DNA of 55,267 nt from Actinomycetes bacterium (GTDB taxonomy: Bacteria > Actinomycetota > Acidimicrobiia > Acidimicrobiales > Ilumatobacteraceae): assembly GCA_025356335.1 (NCBI GenBank), contig JANXUF010000026.1, positions 1-55,267 of the forward strand, read 5' to 3'. The notes below the pieces were generated by a model, which had not been told where the DNA came from, made no database searches, and saw nothing but the letters and a program-made list of their open reading frames with translations. Each line of letters opens with the position of its first letter. Positions within the stretch are counted from its first letter, which is position 1. Positions 27,514 to 37,175 of the stretch are shown piece by piece. The translations under genes were made by a program, and so were the position numbers.

Positions 27514-30402
27514 CTAGAGGACGATATTCACCAGACGCCCTGGGATGACGATGACCTTCTTCGGGGCGGTGCCGTCGACGAATTCGGCCACCTTCGGATC
27601 GGCGAGTGCTGCGGCCTGCACGGTCGCCGAGTCTGCGTCGGCGGCGACGGTAATGCGCGACCGGAGCTTGCCGTTGACCTGGATCGGGTACTCGACGCTG
27701 TCATCGACCAGCAGCGCCGGATCGGCAACCGGGAACGACTCGTAGGTGATCGTCGCCCCATGGCCAAGACGCGCCCAGAGGTCCTCGGCGACATGCGGGG
27801 TCAACGGCGCGAGCATCTGCGCCAGCCGTTCGGCGACCTCCCGGCTCATCACCGTTCCGCCTGCCGCTTCCTTCGTCAGATGGTTCGTCAGTTCGATCAA
27901 CTTGGCAATCGCCGTGTTGAATCGCAGGTGTTCGAAATCGTCGGTCACGCCGGCAACGGTGCGGTGCAGCACGCGGCGAGTCGCCGCCGACGTCGCCCCA
28001 TCCCCGACGATCAGCTCGCCGGAATCCTCGTCGACGAACAGCCGCCAGACTCGCTGCAGGAAGCGGAACATGCCGACGACGTCGCGGGTACTCCATGCAC
28101 GTGAGGCGTCGAACGGCCCCATCGCCATCTCGTACAGGCGAAGCGTGTCGGCGCCGTACGCGCCGTACATTTCATCAGGGGCGACAGAGTTCTTCAGGCT
28201 CTTGCCCATCTTGCCGAATTCGCGCGTGACGCTCTCGCCGTTGTGGCGGAACGATCCGTCGCCTTCCCTCGTCACGGACGCAGCGTCGACGTACATGCCG
28301 CGCTCGTCGACGAAGGCGTCGGCCTGCACATACCCCTGGTTGTACAGCCGGTGATACGGCTCGAAGGACGTCACGTGGCCGAGATCGAACAGCACCTTGT
28401 GCCAGAATCGCGAGTACAGCAGGTGCAGGACGGCGTGTTCGACACCGCCGACGTACAGGTCGACACCGCCGGACTCGCCGGGTTGACGCGGGCCCATCCA
28501 GTACGACTCGACGGCGGGATCGACGAAGACCTTCTCGTTCGTCGGGTCCAGGTAGCGCAACTCGTACCAGCACGAGCCCGCCCACTGCGGCATCACGTTG
28601 AGGTCGCGGGTGTACTGCCGTTCGCCGTCGCCGATGTCCAGGGTGACGTATTTCCAGTTCGGCAGGCGGCCAAGCGGCAGATCGGGCTCTGACTGCGAAT
28701 CGTTCGGGTCCAACTCCGTCGGGCGGAAGTCTTCCAGTGGCGGCAGCGTGACCGGCAGCATCGAGTCCGGCAGTGCATGCGGCTGCCCGTCGACGTCCCA
28801 CACGATCGGGAACGGCTCGCCCCAATACCGCTGGCGGGCGAACAGCCAGTCGCGTAAGCGGAAGTTGATCGTGCCGAAACCGCTGCCGTCGGCCTGCAGC
28901 CAGGCATTCGTCATCGCTTTCGCCTCGGAGACGGTGCGGTCTCCGTTCAGTGTCAAGGTGTCATTGGCAGAGTTGACGTACGTGCCCTCGCCGACGAAGG
29001 CGACCGGCCACGCATCGGTCGACACCACTGCTGCCGATGTCGATCCGAGTGCGTCAGGCGCGGCGATTCCGTGTTCGTCGTACCACGACTGCGGCGGGCA
29101 TTGCGTAGCGACGATGTCCAGTCCGAACGTTCTGGCGAAGGCGAAGTCGCGCTGGTCGCCGGACGGCACCGCCATGATCGCACCCGTGCCGTAGCCCATC
29201 AGCACGTAGTCGGCGATCCAGATCGGTAGCGGTGCGCCGTTGATCGGGTTCGTCGCGTAGGAGCCGGTCCACACGCCGGTTTTGTCGCGGTCCTGGTCCT
29301 GCCGTGACACGTCGTTCTTGGCGGCGGCCTCGCGGCGATAGGAGGCGACCGCTGCGTCTTGTTGCAGCGTTGTCAACAAGGGCACCAGCGGGTGTTCTGG
29401 TGACAGCACGACGAACGTCGCCCCGAACAGCGTGTCGGGGCGCGTCGTGAAGACCGTGATCGGTCCGGCAGCCGATGCGAAATCGACTCGTGCCCCCTCT
29501 GATCTGCCGATCCAGTTGCGCTGCATCGTCTTGATCGAATCGTTCCACTCCAGCGAATCGAGGTCATCGATCAACCGATCGGCGTAGGCGGTGATCCGCA
29601 TCATCCACTGCTTCATCTGCTTCTTGAAGACGGGGAAATTGCCACGGTCGGATCGGCCGTCCGCCGTGACCTCCTCGTTCGCCAGCACCGTTCCCAGCCC
29701 TGGGCACCAGTTCACCGGAGCTTCGGAAACGTAGACGAGGCGGTGCCCGTCGATGACCGTGTTCTGTTCCGCCTTCGACAGCGAGGCCCAGGTGGCTCCG
29801 GATGCGGGTGTCCGCGTGCCGTCTTCGTACTGGGCGATCAGTGTGCTGATCGAACGGGCGGCGTTGACAGAGGTATCGAACCACGAGTTGTAGATCTGCA
29901 GGAAGATCCACTGCGTCCATCGGTAGTAGGACTCGTCGGAGGTGGCGATCGATCGGCGCTGATCGTGCGCCAGCCCGAGGCGACGCAGTTGGCGTCGATA
30001 AGTGTTGACGTTGGACTCGGTGGTGACGCGTGGATGCGTGTTCGTCTCGATCGCGTACTGCTCTGCCGGCAGCCCGAAGGCGTCGTAGCCGAGCGAGTGC
30101 AGCACGTTGTACCCGCGCATCCGGCGGAACCGTCCGAAGACATCCGTGCCGATGTAGCCCAGAGGATGCCCGACGTGCAGTCCCGACCCCGAGGGATAGG
30201 GGAACATGTCGAGGATGAACAGTTTCGGTCGGTCACCCAACGCTTCGGGGTTCGCCAGCGGACCCGCTGGGTTGGCAACCTCGAAGGTGTGCTCTGCGTC
30301 CCACCGATCCTGCCAGCGCAGCTCGATCTGCTCGGCGAGAGCGGCCGTATAGCGGAACGGCTGGCTGGACTCGTTGGGGGGCTGATCAGGGCTTGCCGAC
30401 AT
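27514..30402 (-). CDS. leuS: leucyl-tRNA synthetase
   Basis: A class I synthetase of 962 residues that charges tRNA-Leu. It has the HIGH-type motif [13 protein letters not shown], the editing domain with [14 protein letters not shown], catalytic-core [24 protein letters not shown] as the KMSKS motif (the Gly form is usual in actinobacteria), and an anticodon-binding domain ending in [18 protein letters not shown]. The bacterial leucine-specific insertion is present. It is divergent from the acyl-AMP ligase gene, with 185 bp between starts. Confidence 0.97.
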   Translation of the reverse strand: MSASPDQPPNESSQPFRYTAALAEQIELRWQDRWDAEHTFEVANPAGPLANPEALGDRPKLFILDMFPYPSGSGLHVGHPLGYIGTDVFGRFRRMRGYNVLHSLGYDAFGLPAEQYAIETNTHPRVTTESNVNTYRRQLRRLGLAHDQRRSIATSDESYYRWTQWIFLQIYNSWFDTSVNAARSISTLIAQYEDGTRTPASGATWASLSKAEQNTVIDGHRLVYVSEAPVNWCPGLGTVLANEEVTADGRSDRGNFPVFKKQMKQWMMRITAYADRLIDDLDSLEWNDSIKTMQRNWIGRSEGARVDFASAAGPITVFTTRPDTLFGATFVVLSPEHPLVPLLTTLQQDAAVASYRREAAAKNDVSRQDQDRDKTGVWTGSYATNPINGAPLPIWIADYVLMGYGTGAIMAVPSGDQRDFAFARTFGLDIVATQCPPQSWYDEHGIAAPDALGSTSAAVVSTDAWPVAFVGEGTYVNSANDTLTLNGDRTVSEAKAMTNAWLQADGSGFGTINFRLRDWLFARQRYWGEPFPIVWDVDGQPHALPDSMLPVTLPPLEDFRPTELDPNDSQSEPDLPLGRLPNWKYVTLDIGDGERQYTRDLNVMPQWAGSCWYELRYLDPTNEKVFVDPAVESYWMGPRQPGESGGVDLYVGGVEHAVLHLLYSRFWHKVLFDLGHVTSFEPYHRLYNQGYVQADAFVDERGMYVDAASVTREGDGSFRHNGESVTREFGKMGKSLKNSVAPDEMYGAYGADTLRLYEMAMGPFDASRAWSTRDVVGMFRFLQRVWRLFVDEDSGELIVGDGATSAATRRVLHRTVAGVTDDFEHLRFNTAIAKLIELTNHLTKEAAGGTVMSREVAERLAQMLAPLTPHVAEDLWARLGHGATITYESFPVADPALLVDDSVEYPIQVNGKLRSRITVAADADSATVQAAALADPKVAEFVDGTAPKKVIVIPGRLVNIVL

Positions 30403-30587
30403 AGGCCTGCAATCCTACGGCGAGGGGTCGACTGCGGCCGAGGCATATTCCAGGGCAGGTCGAGCATGTACGCGCACGCCGTGGGTTGGCGTGAGTTCGC
30501 TGTTCGGTTCACCTGGCCGACTAGCTTTCATACACAGATCGAGGGGGGTGTGCAGAGCAGACTGCCCAAGGGAGCCATCCGAAGACG

Positions 30588-32297
30588 ATGTCCAATTCTT
30601 TTGCCGGTACAGGTCAGCCGATCACCGTTCGGCTCGAGCAGGCTGCTGATTCCGGCAACGGTGTCACCTTCGTCGGTGCCTCGGTCGCACCGAACGGGCC
30701 GACCCCTGTTTCTTGGGCCCAGCTTCATGCCGAGGCCCGCGGTGTCGGAGCAGCGCTGCAGTCCCGTGGCCTGATTCCCGGCGATCACGTCGCCATTCTC
30801 GGCCCGACGAGCCGGTCGCTGATGACCATCGTCCAAGGCTGTTGGCTCGCCGGGATCGCCAGCATGGTGCTCCCGCTGCCGATGCGCATGGGTTCGCTCG
30901 ACACCTTCGTCACGAGTACCCGCGACCGCATCCGCCACGGCGACGCCAAGCTGCTGCTGATCGACGAGATGCTCGCTCCGTTCTACGAAGCGGCTCCCGG
31001 CGACCCGCCGACTGTGGCGATGAACTCGATTCTTTCAGGTCCCGGTCTGCCGAGCGCCGAGGCGTTGGAGATCCCGGCTGATGATCCGGAACGTCTCGTC
31101 ATCCTGCAGTACACGAGCGGATCGACGAGCGAACCGAAGGGCGTGATGATCCCCGATCGTGTCCTCGGTGCGAACATCGACGCAGCGCTCGCTGCCGCCA
31201 ACTTCGTCATCGACGACGTGATGGTCAGTTGGCTTCCTCTGTATCACGACATGGGACTCGTCGGCTTCCTGGCGATCCCGCTGACGACGGGCGTGCAGTT
31301 GGTCCAGGCAGCACCACAGGACTTCCTCGCCCACCCCGGCAACTGGATGCAGTGGCTGTCCGACTACCGGGGAACGGTGACTGCCGGCCCGAACTTCTCG
31401 TGGGTGCTGGCGACGCGTGCGCTCAAGCGGATGGAGGGCCTCGACCTGTCGAGCGTTCGCATGGCGCTGAGCGGAGCGGAACCGGTCGACCCGGCAGCAG
31501 TCGAGGCGTTCGTCGTCGAGGCCTTGCGTTTCGGGTTCGAGCCCGGTGCCGTGTTTCCGGCCTTCGGAATGGCAGAGGTCGCCATCGCCGGATCGTTCCC
31601 GCCACGGGGTCGCGGGCTGGTGTGCGACACCGTCGACCGTCTGGTGCTCGAGCGTGATCACCTCGCCAAACCGGTCGAGATCACCGATCCCGACGACGAG
31701 GCGACGCACCTGCGCCGCTTGCCGATGCTCGGCTTCCCCGTTCCCGGTCTGACGATGAAGATCGTCGACCCCGAAACCTATGAGCAATTGCCGGAGCGTC
31801 ACGTCGGCGAACTGTTGATCGCCGGGACGTCCGTGACGCCTGGCTACTACAAACGGCCGGACGCGACGGCGGCGATGTTCAGCAATGGCTGGCTGCGAAC
31901 GGGGGACCTCGCCTACATGGTCGGCGGAGAACTCGTGCTCTGCGGGCGTCTCAAGGACATCATCATCGTCGGCGGACGCAACATCTTCCCTGAGGACATC
32001 GAACGTGCGGTGGGCGCCATCGACGGTGTGCGTGCCGGCAACGTCATCGCCTTCGGGGTCGAAGGTTACAAAGGCAAGGAGAGCGTCGTCGTCGTCGCCG
32101 AAGTCAAGTCGGACGATCTGGCGGGTGTCTCGCACGCCGTGCACCACACGGCGTTGGACGTCAGCGGCATCCCGCCGAGAGACGTGATTCTCGTACAGCC
32201 GGGAACGTTGCCGAAGACGTCGTCCGGCAAACTGCAACGGGCCAAGTGCCGCGAGCTGTATCTCGCAGAAGAACTCTCCCTCTTGCCTCGCACGTGA
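30588..32297 (+). CDS. fatty-acyl-AMP/CoA ligase (FadD type)
   Basis: A 569-residue adenylate-forming enzyme. Motifs: LQYTSGSTSEPKGVMIP (P-loop), SWLPLYHDMGLVGFLA (the WLPLYHDMGL form is common in fatty-acyl-AMP ligases), GNG-type LRTGDLAYM, and the catalytic Lys in LPKTSSGKLQRAKC. It activates fatty acids for CoA esters or for transfer to a carrier protein. No PKS or carrier gene is nearby to decide. The start ATG 30588 is supported by family length. Confidence 0.88.
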   Translation: MSNSFAGTGQPITVRLEQAADSGNGVTFVGASVAPNGPTPVSWAQLHAEARGVGAALQSRGLIPGDHVAILGPTSRSLMTIVQGCWLAGIASMVLPLPMRMGSLDTFVTSTRDRIRHGDAKLLLIDEMLAPFYEAAPGDPPTVAMNSILSGPGLPSAEALEIPADDPERLVILQYTSGSTSEPKGVMIPDRVLGANIDAALAAANFVIDDVMVSWLPLYHDMGLVGFLAIPLTTGVQLVQAAPQDFLAHPGNWMQWLSDYRGTVTAGPNFSWVLATRALKRMEGLDLSSVRMALSGAEPVDPAAVEAFVVEALRFGFEPGAVFPAFGMAEVAIAGSFPPRGRGLVCDTVDRLVLERDHLAKPVEITDPDDEATHLRRLPMLGFPVPGLTMKIVDPETYEQLPERHVGELLIAGTSVTPGYYKRPDATAAMFSNGWLRTGDLAYMVGGELVLCGRLKDIIIVGGRNIFPEDIERAVGAIDGVRAGNVIAFGVEGYKGKESVVVVAEVKSDDLAGVSHAVHHTALDVSGIPPRDVILVQPGTLPKTSSGKLQRAKCRELYLAEELSLLPRT

Positions 32298-32412
32298 TCT
32301 CCGGCGCCGGGGCGCCTTTGGTCCCCGCTCGGAGCGCTGCCGCCACGGTCTGGCAAGCCCCGGGCAGGCCCTCCCTCGCTGGTAGTGCCCGGGTCTCGCC
32401 CCGACGTCTGAC

Positions 32413-33435
32413 TCAGGCGGCCTTGACGGCTTCGATGACCTTCGTCCAGCGATCGGGGTCGGACTTGTACGGTGCGTAGAAGCTGATGCGTTGGATGACA
32501 TCGCCATACCGCTTGTGCAGTTCAGCGGCAACGCCTTCCGGTTCGGCGACGACGGCGAAGGTGTTGAGGATCTCGTCGTCGATGAGTGTGCCCATCTCGA
32601 CCCATTTCCCCTGCTTGGACAGTGTGTTGAGCTGCGTCTGCAGGTCGCCCCAGCCGTGCAGTTCGAGGACGCCGCGGTACGCAGGTGTGGAACCGTAGAA
32701 CGCAATCTGCTGGCGGGTGCCGACGGCCGCGGCGTCCATCTGCTCGGCGCTGGCGCCGGTGACGACGAAGCTCGGCCCCATGATCTCGAAGCCGTCCATC
32801 GTCTTGCCGGCTTTGGCACGGCCACGTTCGAGTGCCGGCATCGTCACTTCGCGCAGATACCGTTCCGTCGTGAAGCCGTGGCAGATGAACCCGTCGCACG
32901 TCTCACCGGCAACCTCGGTCATCAGCTCACCGACACCAGCGAGGAAGATCTTCGGCGGCCCGAAGCCGTCGAGCTCGTCGGCCTTGGGTGCGAAGAACGG
33001 TGTCATCAGCGTGTGCTTGTAGAAGCCGCCGCGGAATTCGAGTTTGCCTCCCTCGGTCAACCAGGTGTCCCAGATGGCGCGCATCGCCTGGATGAACTCG
33101 CGCATCCGTGGTGCAGGATGGCTCCACGGCATCGAGAACCGCTTCTCGATGTGCGGCTTGATCTGACTGCCGAGGCCGAGGACGAAGCGGCCTTTCGAAT
33201 AGGCCTGGAGGTCCCAGCCGATGTTCGCGAGCAGCATCGGGTTGCGCGCAAAAGCGACGGCGATCGACGTACCGAGTTCGATGCGCTCGGTGTGCTCGGC
33301 GGCGAGCAGCAGCGGGAAGAACGGATCGTGCGCCGTCTCCGCCGTCCAGATGCCGGAATATCCGGCGGCCTCCGCTTCCTGTGCGGCCGTACCGGCCTTG
33401 GACAGTTCAGTACCGAGTCCTCCATCAACTTTCAT
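32413..33435 (-). CDS. LLM-class F420-dependent oxidoreductase
   Basis: A 340-residue TIM-barrel enzyme of the luciferase-like monooxygenase superfamily. YSGIWTAETAHDPFFPLLLA, RIELGTSIAVAFARNPMLLA and GRFVLGLGSQIKPHIEKRF are typical of the F420-dependent actinobacterial subfamily. The hydride acceptor is unknown. Convergent with the acyl-AMP ligase gene; 115 bp between the ends. Confidence 0.88.
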   Translation of the reverse strand: MKVDGGLGTELSKAGTAAQEAEAAGYSGIWTAETAHDPFFPLLLAAEHTERIELGTSIAVAFARNPMLLANIGWDLQAYSKGRFVLGLGSQIKPHIEKRFSMPWSHPAPRMREFIQAMRAIWDTWLTEGGKLEFRGGFYKHTLMTPFFAPKADELDGFGPPKIFLAGVGELMTEVAGETCDGFICHGFTTERYLREVTMPALERGRAKAGKTMDGFEIMGPSFVVTGASAEQMDAAAVGTRQQIAFYGSTPAYRGVLELHGWGDLQTQLNTLSKQGKWVEMGTLIDDEILNTFAVVAEPEGVAAELHKRYGDVIQRISFYAPYKSDPDRWTKVIEAVKAA

Positions 33436-33549
33436 CCAGGCAACGTAGCCCGAGCTCGCAATCCGACCCCCAGTCGGACGTCACCGCCGAACTCGGGCAT
33501 TTTCGCGCCGAACTCCGGCCCGACCGGGCTCATCGGTGCTAATCGCGTG

Positions 33550-34449
33550 CTAATCGTCTTGATCGCGCAGGAACTGTTCGAACTCGGCGGCGAGCTCGTC
33601 AGCTGAGGGGAGCAGGCTGAGGTCGATCGACTGCGGCGGCGACGAGGGATGCACCGAGGGACCCGCTTCCTCCTGAGCGTCATAGACACCCTCGAGCTGG
33701 CGAACCATCGCCCGGTGGTCGGGATTGGCCTCGACCAGTTCGTCCAACCGTTGGCGCTGGATCAGTGCCTCGCCCCGGCAGTTGGAACCGTCGATCACGA
33801 CATCGCCGACCTCGGCGATCGCGCCGAGCAGAGCGACGGTTGCCGCCGGGTAGCTCATCGCCGAGACGTAGTGCGGCACCTGCGCCCAGATGCCCATCGC
33901 CGGGATGCCCTTCGCAGCGAAGGCATGTTCGAGCACCGCCTCCATCCCTGCCGGCACGTCGACCGAGTTCTTCAACAAGCGGTGGCTGCTGACGACCGTC
34001 GGGTCAGCCGATGTCGACGAGAGCCGAGGCTGCCGTGTGTGCGGGGATGCAAACGGGAACGCACCGATGCCGATCATCATCCGCACGCCGAGGTCGACTG
34101 CCAGGCTCGTCACCGAATCGGCGAAGAGATTCCATGAGCTGTCCGGCTCGTAGCCGGACAGCAGCAGGATGTCATGTCCAGAGCGGTCGGTGCCGAGCTT
34201 CAACTCGGTATCCGGCCAGACGAGACGGGTGTTCAGTCCGTCGCGCAGTTCCATGATCGGGCGACGGGCGCGATAGTCGATGAACGTGTCGCGGTCGAAG
34301 GTGGCGATGGTGCGTGCACCGGATTCCGTCTCGATCACCGACATTGCAGCCGCAGCGGCACCGCTGGCATCGATCCACCCGCCGAGCATCACGACGAGGA
34401 CGGGTGCGCCGAGTTGGGGGAGCGGTTCGTGCAGTTCGTAGGCCGCCAT
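33550..34449 (-). CDS. PAC2-family protein
   Basis: 299 residues, related to the proteasome assembly chaperone PAC2 family widespread in actinobacteria. VLVVMLGGWIDASGAAAAAM opens the fold, with LLLSGYEPDSSW, GIGAFPFASPHTRQP and GIWAQVPHYVSAMSYPAATV further on. The C-terminus ends in a helical acidic tail (LAAEFEQFLRDQD). A much longer reading frame continues upstream, but ATG 34449 begins the conserved sequence. Many actinobacteria with these proteins carry a proteasome; none is in this window. Confidence 0.85.
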   Translation of the reverse strand: MAAYELHEPLPQLGAPVLVVMLGGWIDASGAAAAAMSVIETESGARTIATFDRDTFIDYRARRPIMELRDGLNTRLVWPDTELKLGTDRSGHDILLLSGYEPDSSWNLFADSVTSLAVDLGVRMMIGIGAFPFASPHTRQPRLSSTSADPTVVSSHRLLKNSVDVPAGMEAVLEHAFAAKGIPAMGIWAQVPHYVSAMSYPAATVALLGAIAEVGDVVIDGSNCRGEALIQRQRLDELVEANPDHRAMVRQLEGVYDAQEEAGPSVHPSSPPQSIDLSLLPSADELAAEFEQFLRDQDD

Positions 34450-34603
34450 CAGCGCATCCCGACGAGCAACGCGCCAGCAACGCTGTCGATAAGCCAATTC
34501 GTCACGTCCGTGACGCGAATCCCAGCGATCTCGGTCAACATCCTCGCAGACGGTATCGGCGTGGCTGTGCCGAGAGGCACCTCGGCCGGTTCGACATCGC
34601 CCC

Positions 34604-34663
34604 GCAGGGCAGTGCCGGGCAACGCCGGGCAACGCCGGGCAGCGCCTGGCAGTGCCGGCAGTG
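34604..34663. repeat. 10-bp GC-rich tandem repeat (GCCGGGCAAC-like)
   Basis: About six degenerate copies of a 10-bp unit (GCAGGGCAGT, GCCGGGCAAC twice, GCCGGGCAGC, GCCTGGCAGT and a shortened copy) in the 252-bp spacer between the divergent PAC2 and thioredoxin genes. The rest of the spacer shows no recognisable element. Confidence 0.75.
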
Positions 34664-34701
34664 CCCGGCATTCGGTTGACACCCGCCGATATCGTCACCC
34701 C

Positions 34702-35415
34702 ATGGCCATTGATGTCACCGACGCAACGTTCGAGACCGAGGTGATCGAGCGGTCGAAGACGACCCCGGTCGTGATCGACCTGTGGGCACCGTGGTGCGGT
34801 CCGTGCCGAACCCTCGGACCGATCATCGAAAAGGTCACCGATGCAACGGACGGCAAAGTCGTGCTCGTCAAGGTCAATGTCGACGAGAACCCCGGCATCA
34901 GCCAGGCGTTCCAGGTGCAGTCGATCCCCGCCGTCTACGCGATGAAAGACGGTCAGGTGGTCGACGGTTTCATGGGCGCCTACCCGGAAAATGTCGTACA
35001 GCAGTTCGTCGAGGCGTTGATCCCGACGGAGGAGGAAGACGCCATCGCCGGGCTGCTCGCCGCCGGCGACGAAGCAAGCCTGCGGCTCGTGCTCGAGCAG
35101 GAGCCCGGCAACGAGGAAGCCATCACCGCACTCGCCGACCTCCTCGTCGCCGAGGGCAACTCCGACGAGGCGTTGGCGTTGCTGGCCCGGATTCCCGAGA
35201 GCGAGGCAACCCGCAAGATTGCCGCCGCCGCCCGCATCGCTGCGGCACCGGTGCCGCCGAGCGACGACTACGATGCCGAGCTGTCCGAGTTGCTGAACCA
35301 GGTCAAAGATGACGAGGTCGCCAGGCAACGATTCGTCGACATCCTCGAGCTGATGGGTCCTGACGACGAGCGGACGGCCAAGCACCGGCGAAAGCTGACC
35401 AGCCGGCTGTACTAG
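34702..35415 (+). CDS. thioredoxin-domain co-chaperone (CnoX/YbbN-like)
   Basis: 237 residues. Residues 1-105 form a thioredoxin fold with an intact redox site (WAPWCGPCRTLGP) and the cis-Pro in SIPAVYAM. Residues about 110-235 are TPR-like helices (EEAITALADLLVAEGNSDEA). This two-part build is that of YbbN/CnoX, which protects proteins from chlorine stress and hands clients to chaperones. ATG 34702 begins the conserved part. The CGPC motif suggests it can act as a disulfide reductase, unlike the E. coli protein. Confidence 0.87.
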   Translation: MAIDVTDATFETEVIERSKTTPVVIDLWAPWCGPCRTLGPIIEKVTDATDGKVVLVKVNVDENPGISQAFQVQSIPAVYAMKDGQVVDGFMGAYPENVVQQFVEALIPTEEEDAIAGLLAAGDEASLRLVLEQEPGNEEAITALADLLVAEGNSDEALALLARIPESEATRKIAAAARIAAAPVPPSDDYDAELSELLNQVKDDEVARQRFVDILELMGPDDERTAKHRRKLTSRLY

Positions 35416-35439
35416 CAGCGGCATCGGCGGTGCTCCGGC

Positions 35440-35817
35440 GTGACGACCGGGCGGAGTACGGTGGTCGATGTGCACATCGAGCGTCGTGACGGTTTCCATC
35501 TGTGGATCGGCGGTCCGGTGCCGAGGGGCGCAGACGGCATCACGCTCGGCTCGTTGGTCATCGTTCGGGCCGGCAGCGAGCATTCCGACTATCTGTTGCG
35601 TCACGAACATGTTCACGTACGCCAATGGAAACGGTACGGCTTCGTTCGTTTCAGCCTTCGCTATGTCGGTTCGTACCTTCGGGCGCGGCTCCAGCGACGC
35701 GGCCACCGTGGCGCATATCAGCGCATCCCGTTCGAGATCGAGGCCGATTGGATCGCCCGCCGCTCGATCGCCACGGCGGTCAGGGATACCGCGCCGGAAT
35801 CCATCGACATCCGATAA
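35440..35817 (+). CDS. small protein with an HExxH zinc motif, function unknown
   Basis: 125 residues. LLRHEHVHVRQWKRYGFVRF holds HEHVH, a HExxH zinc-protease motif, and FEIEADWIARR supplies a downstream Glu that could be the third ligand. This resembles minimal gluzincin or DUF4157-like cores, but I do not recognise the family. It has no signal peptide or membrane segment. It lies 24 bp after the thioredoxin gene on the same strand and 76 bp before comEA. Confidence 0.65.
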   Translation: MTTGRSTVVDVHIERRDGFHLWIGGPVPRGADGITLGSLVIVRAGSEHSDYLLRHEHVHVRQWKRYGFVRFSLRYVGSYLRARLQRRGHRGAYQRIPFEIEADWIARRSIATAVRDTAPESIDIR

Positions 35818-35893
35818 CGTCCGCAGTACTTCCCCCTTGATGAATTATTGATTGACTCGCGCCGCTTGCGCGGTCGCGATCAAGGAGGTGGCG

Positions 35894-36721
35894 ATGGATC
35901 CGCTCCGTCCCGTGCCACGACCAACGGTGCTCGAACGCGTTCGGGCGACGGTCGAATGGGTCAGACTGCCGCGACTGGTGGCGATGGCTGTTTCCGTGCT
36001 GATCGTCGCAGGTGGGAGCTGGTGGTTGCTCCGCTCCCCGGCGCCGCCGGTCGAGCAATCCCTGCCATACGCCGCCACCTCTGCGGCGAAGTCTTCGACG
36101 TCCGCCAAGACGTCGGTTTCGTCGAAGACATCGACGTCGTCGAAGACGTCGGTTTCGTCGAAGACGTCGGTTTCGTCGAAGCCGTCCGGTGCTGAACTGG
36201 CGGTTTCCGATCAGCCGAGCTCGGCTGTCTCGTCAGTCGCGGTGCCGATCGTCGAGACGACGGTTGCTGGGCCGATGATCGTGGTGCAGGCCGCCGGGCA
36301 GGTCATCGATCCGGGTGTCTACCGACTGCAACCGGGGTCGCGGGTCGATGACCTGATCGCACGTGCCGGCGGACCGACCGCCAGCGCCGACACCCAGTCG
36401 GTGAATCTGGCGGCACCGCTCATCGACGGACAACGCGTCTATCTGCCGAAAATCGGCGAAGCGGCGACAACGGTCGCCGGGCAGGTGACGACAGCGACGC
36501 ATACGCCTGCCGGGACGACACCTGCACCCGGCCCGATCGACATCAACCACGCGGATGCAGCGACGATCGACGGGTTGCCCGGCATCGGGCCGGCCACCGC
36601 CGCTGCGATCGTCGCCTATCGGGAGACGAACGGTCCGTTCGGCTCCGCAGAGGACCTGTTGAGGGTCCGTGGCATCGGCCCGGCAAAGCTCGAGGTCATC
36701 CGGGCGATGGTCACGACATGA
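35894..36721 (+). CDS. comEA: ComEA-type DNA-binding protein
   Basis: 275 residues. One membrane helix (LVAMAVSVLIVAGGSWWLL), then a Ser/Lys/Thr linker made of repeated KTSVSS units (about residues 68-98). An SLBB domain follows (AAGQVIDPGVYRLQPGSRVD), and C-terminal helix-hairpin-helix motifs (LPGIGPATAAAIVAYRE and VRGIGPAKLEVI). This is the layout of the DNA receptor for natural transformation. AAGGAGG at 35882 sets the ATG at 35894. Its stop codon directly abuts the stop of the converging membrane-protein gene. Confidence 0.92.
   Translation: MDPLRPVPRPTVLERVRATVEWVRLPRLVAMAVSVLIVAGGSWWLLRSPAPPVEQSLPYAATSAAKSSTSAKTSVSSKTSTSSKTSVSSKTSVSSKPSGAELAVSDQPSSAVSSVAVPIVETTVAGPMIVVQAAGQVIDPGVYRLQPGSRVDDLIARAGGPTASADTQSVNLAAPLIDGQRVYLPKIGEAATTVAGQVTTATHTPAGTTPAPGPIDINHADAATIDGLPGIGPATAAAIVAYRETNGPFGSAEDLLRVRGIGPAKLEVIRAMVTT
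36096..36185 (+). repeat. 15-bp coding repeat in comEA linker
   Basis: Near-identical 15-bp units (GTCGGTTTCGTCGAAGAC type) encode KTSVSS-like blocks in the linker between the membrane helix and the SLBB domain. The repeats are identical enough at DNA level to allow length change by slippage without frameshift. Confidence 0.75.
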
Positions 36722-37153
36722 TCAGCCGATCGTCAGCTTGTAGCCGATCGCGTAGGCAACGATCGATCCAAGCCACACCGGGACAGCGAGCCACAGAAAC
36801 TCGCGAAACCAACGCTTCCAGGACGGTACCGATGCCGTACTGGTGCGGCGCGTCGCCACGACACCGAGCACCAACCACAACAGCGTGCTCGTCACAAAGG
36901 CGATCGCATAGCGTCCGGCACCCCCTTTGATCGGCACCCCGAGCAGCAACAACGTCGGACCGGCGAATGACGCCAGCATGAAACCGGCGAATCCGCGGAT
37001 CGTGCTGCCGCCCCAATGGGAAAGGATCCACCAGGCACCGAGCGCCAGTGCCGGCAGCAGCAGTGCAGCCACAGGACCAAGTGCTCTCACAGTACTCGGA
37101 GGGGTCGGTTGCCCGCCGGACGTCGACATCTCGGCGAGCCGTTCCATTGCCAT
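36722..37153 (-). CDS. small membrane protein, function unknown
   Basis: 143 residues (or 135 from the ATG at 37129). Four membrane helices are visible: VAALLLPALALGAWWILSHW, IRGFAGFMLASFAGPTLLLL, YAIAFVTSTLLWLVLGVVAT and FLWLAVPVWLGSIVAYAIGY. I recognise no family. It lies antisense between comEA and comEC, sharing a 22-bp gap with the comEC start, so its promoter must be within comEC or the gap. Confidence 0.7.
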   Translation of the reverse strand: MAMERLAEMSTSGGQPTPPSTVRALGPVAALLLPALALGAWWILSHWGGSTIRGFAGFMLASFAGPTLLLLGVPIKGGAGRYAIAFVTSTLLWLVLGVVATRRTSTASVPSWKRWFREFLWLAVPVWLGSIVAYAIGYKLTIG

Positions 37154-37175
37154 TCGGCCATCGTACGGTGCATCG

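Noticed and set aside
32298..32335. GGCGCC-rich hairpin after the acyl-AMP ligase gene as a terminator
   Set aside because: The stem is short and followed by only three Ts, so not convincing.
34450..35706. Longer PAC2 protein
   Set aside because: The upstream frame overlaps the thioredoxin gene and has no family similarity.
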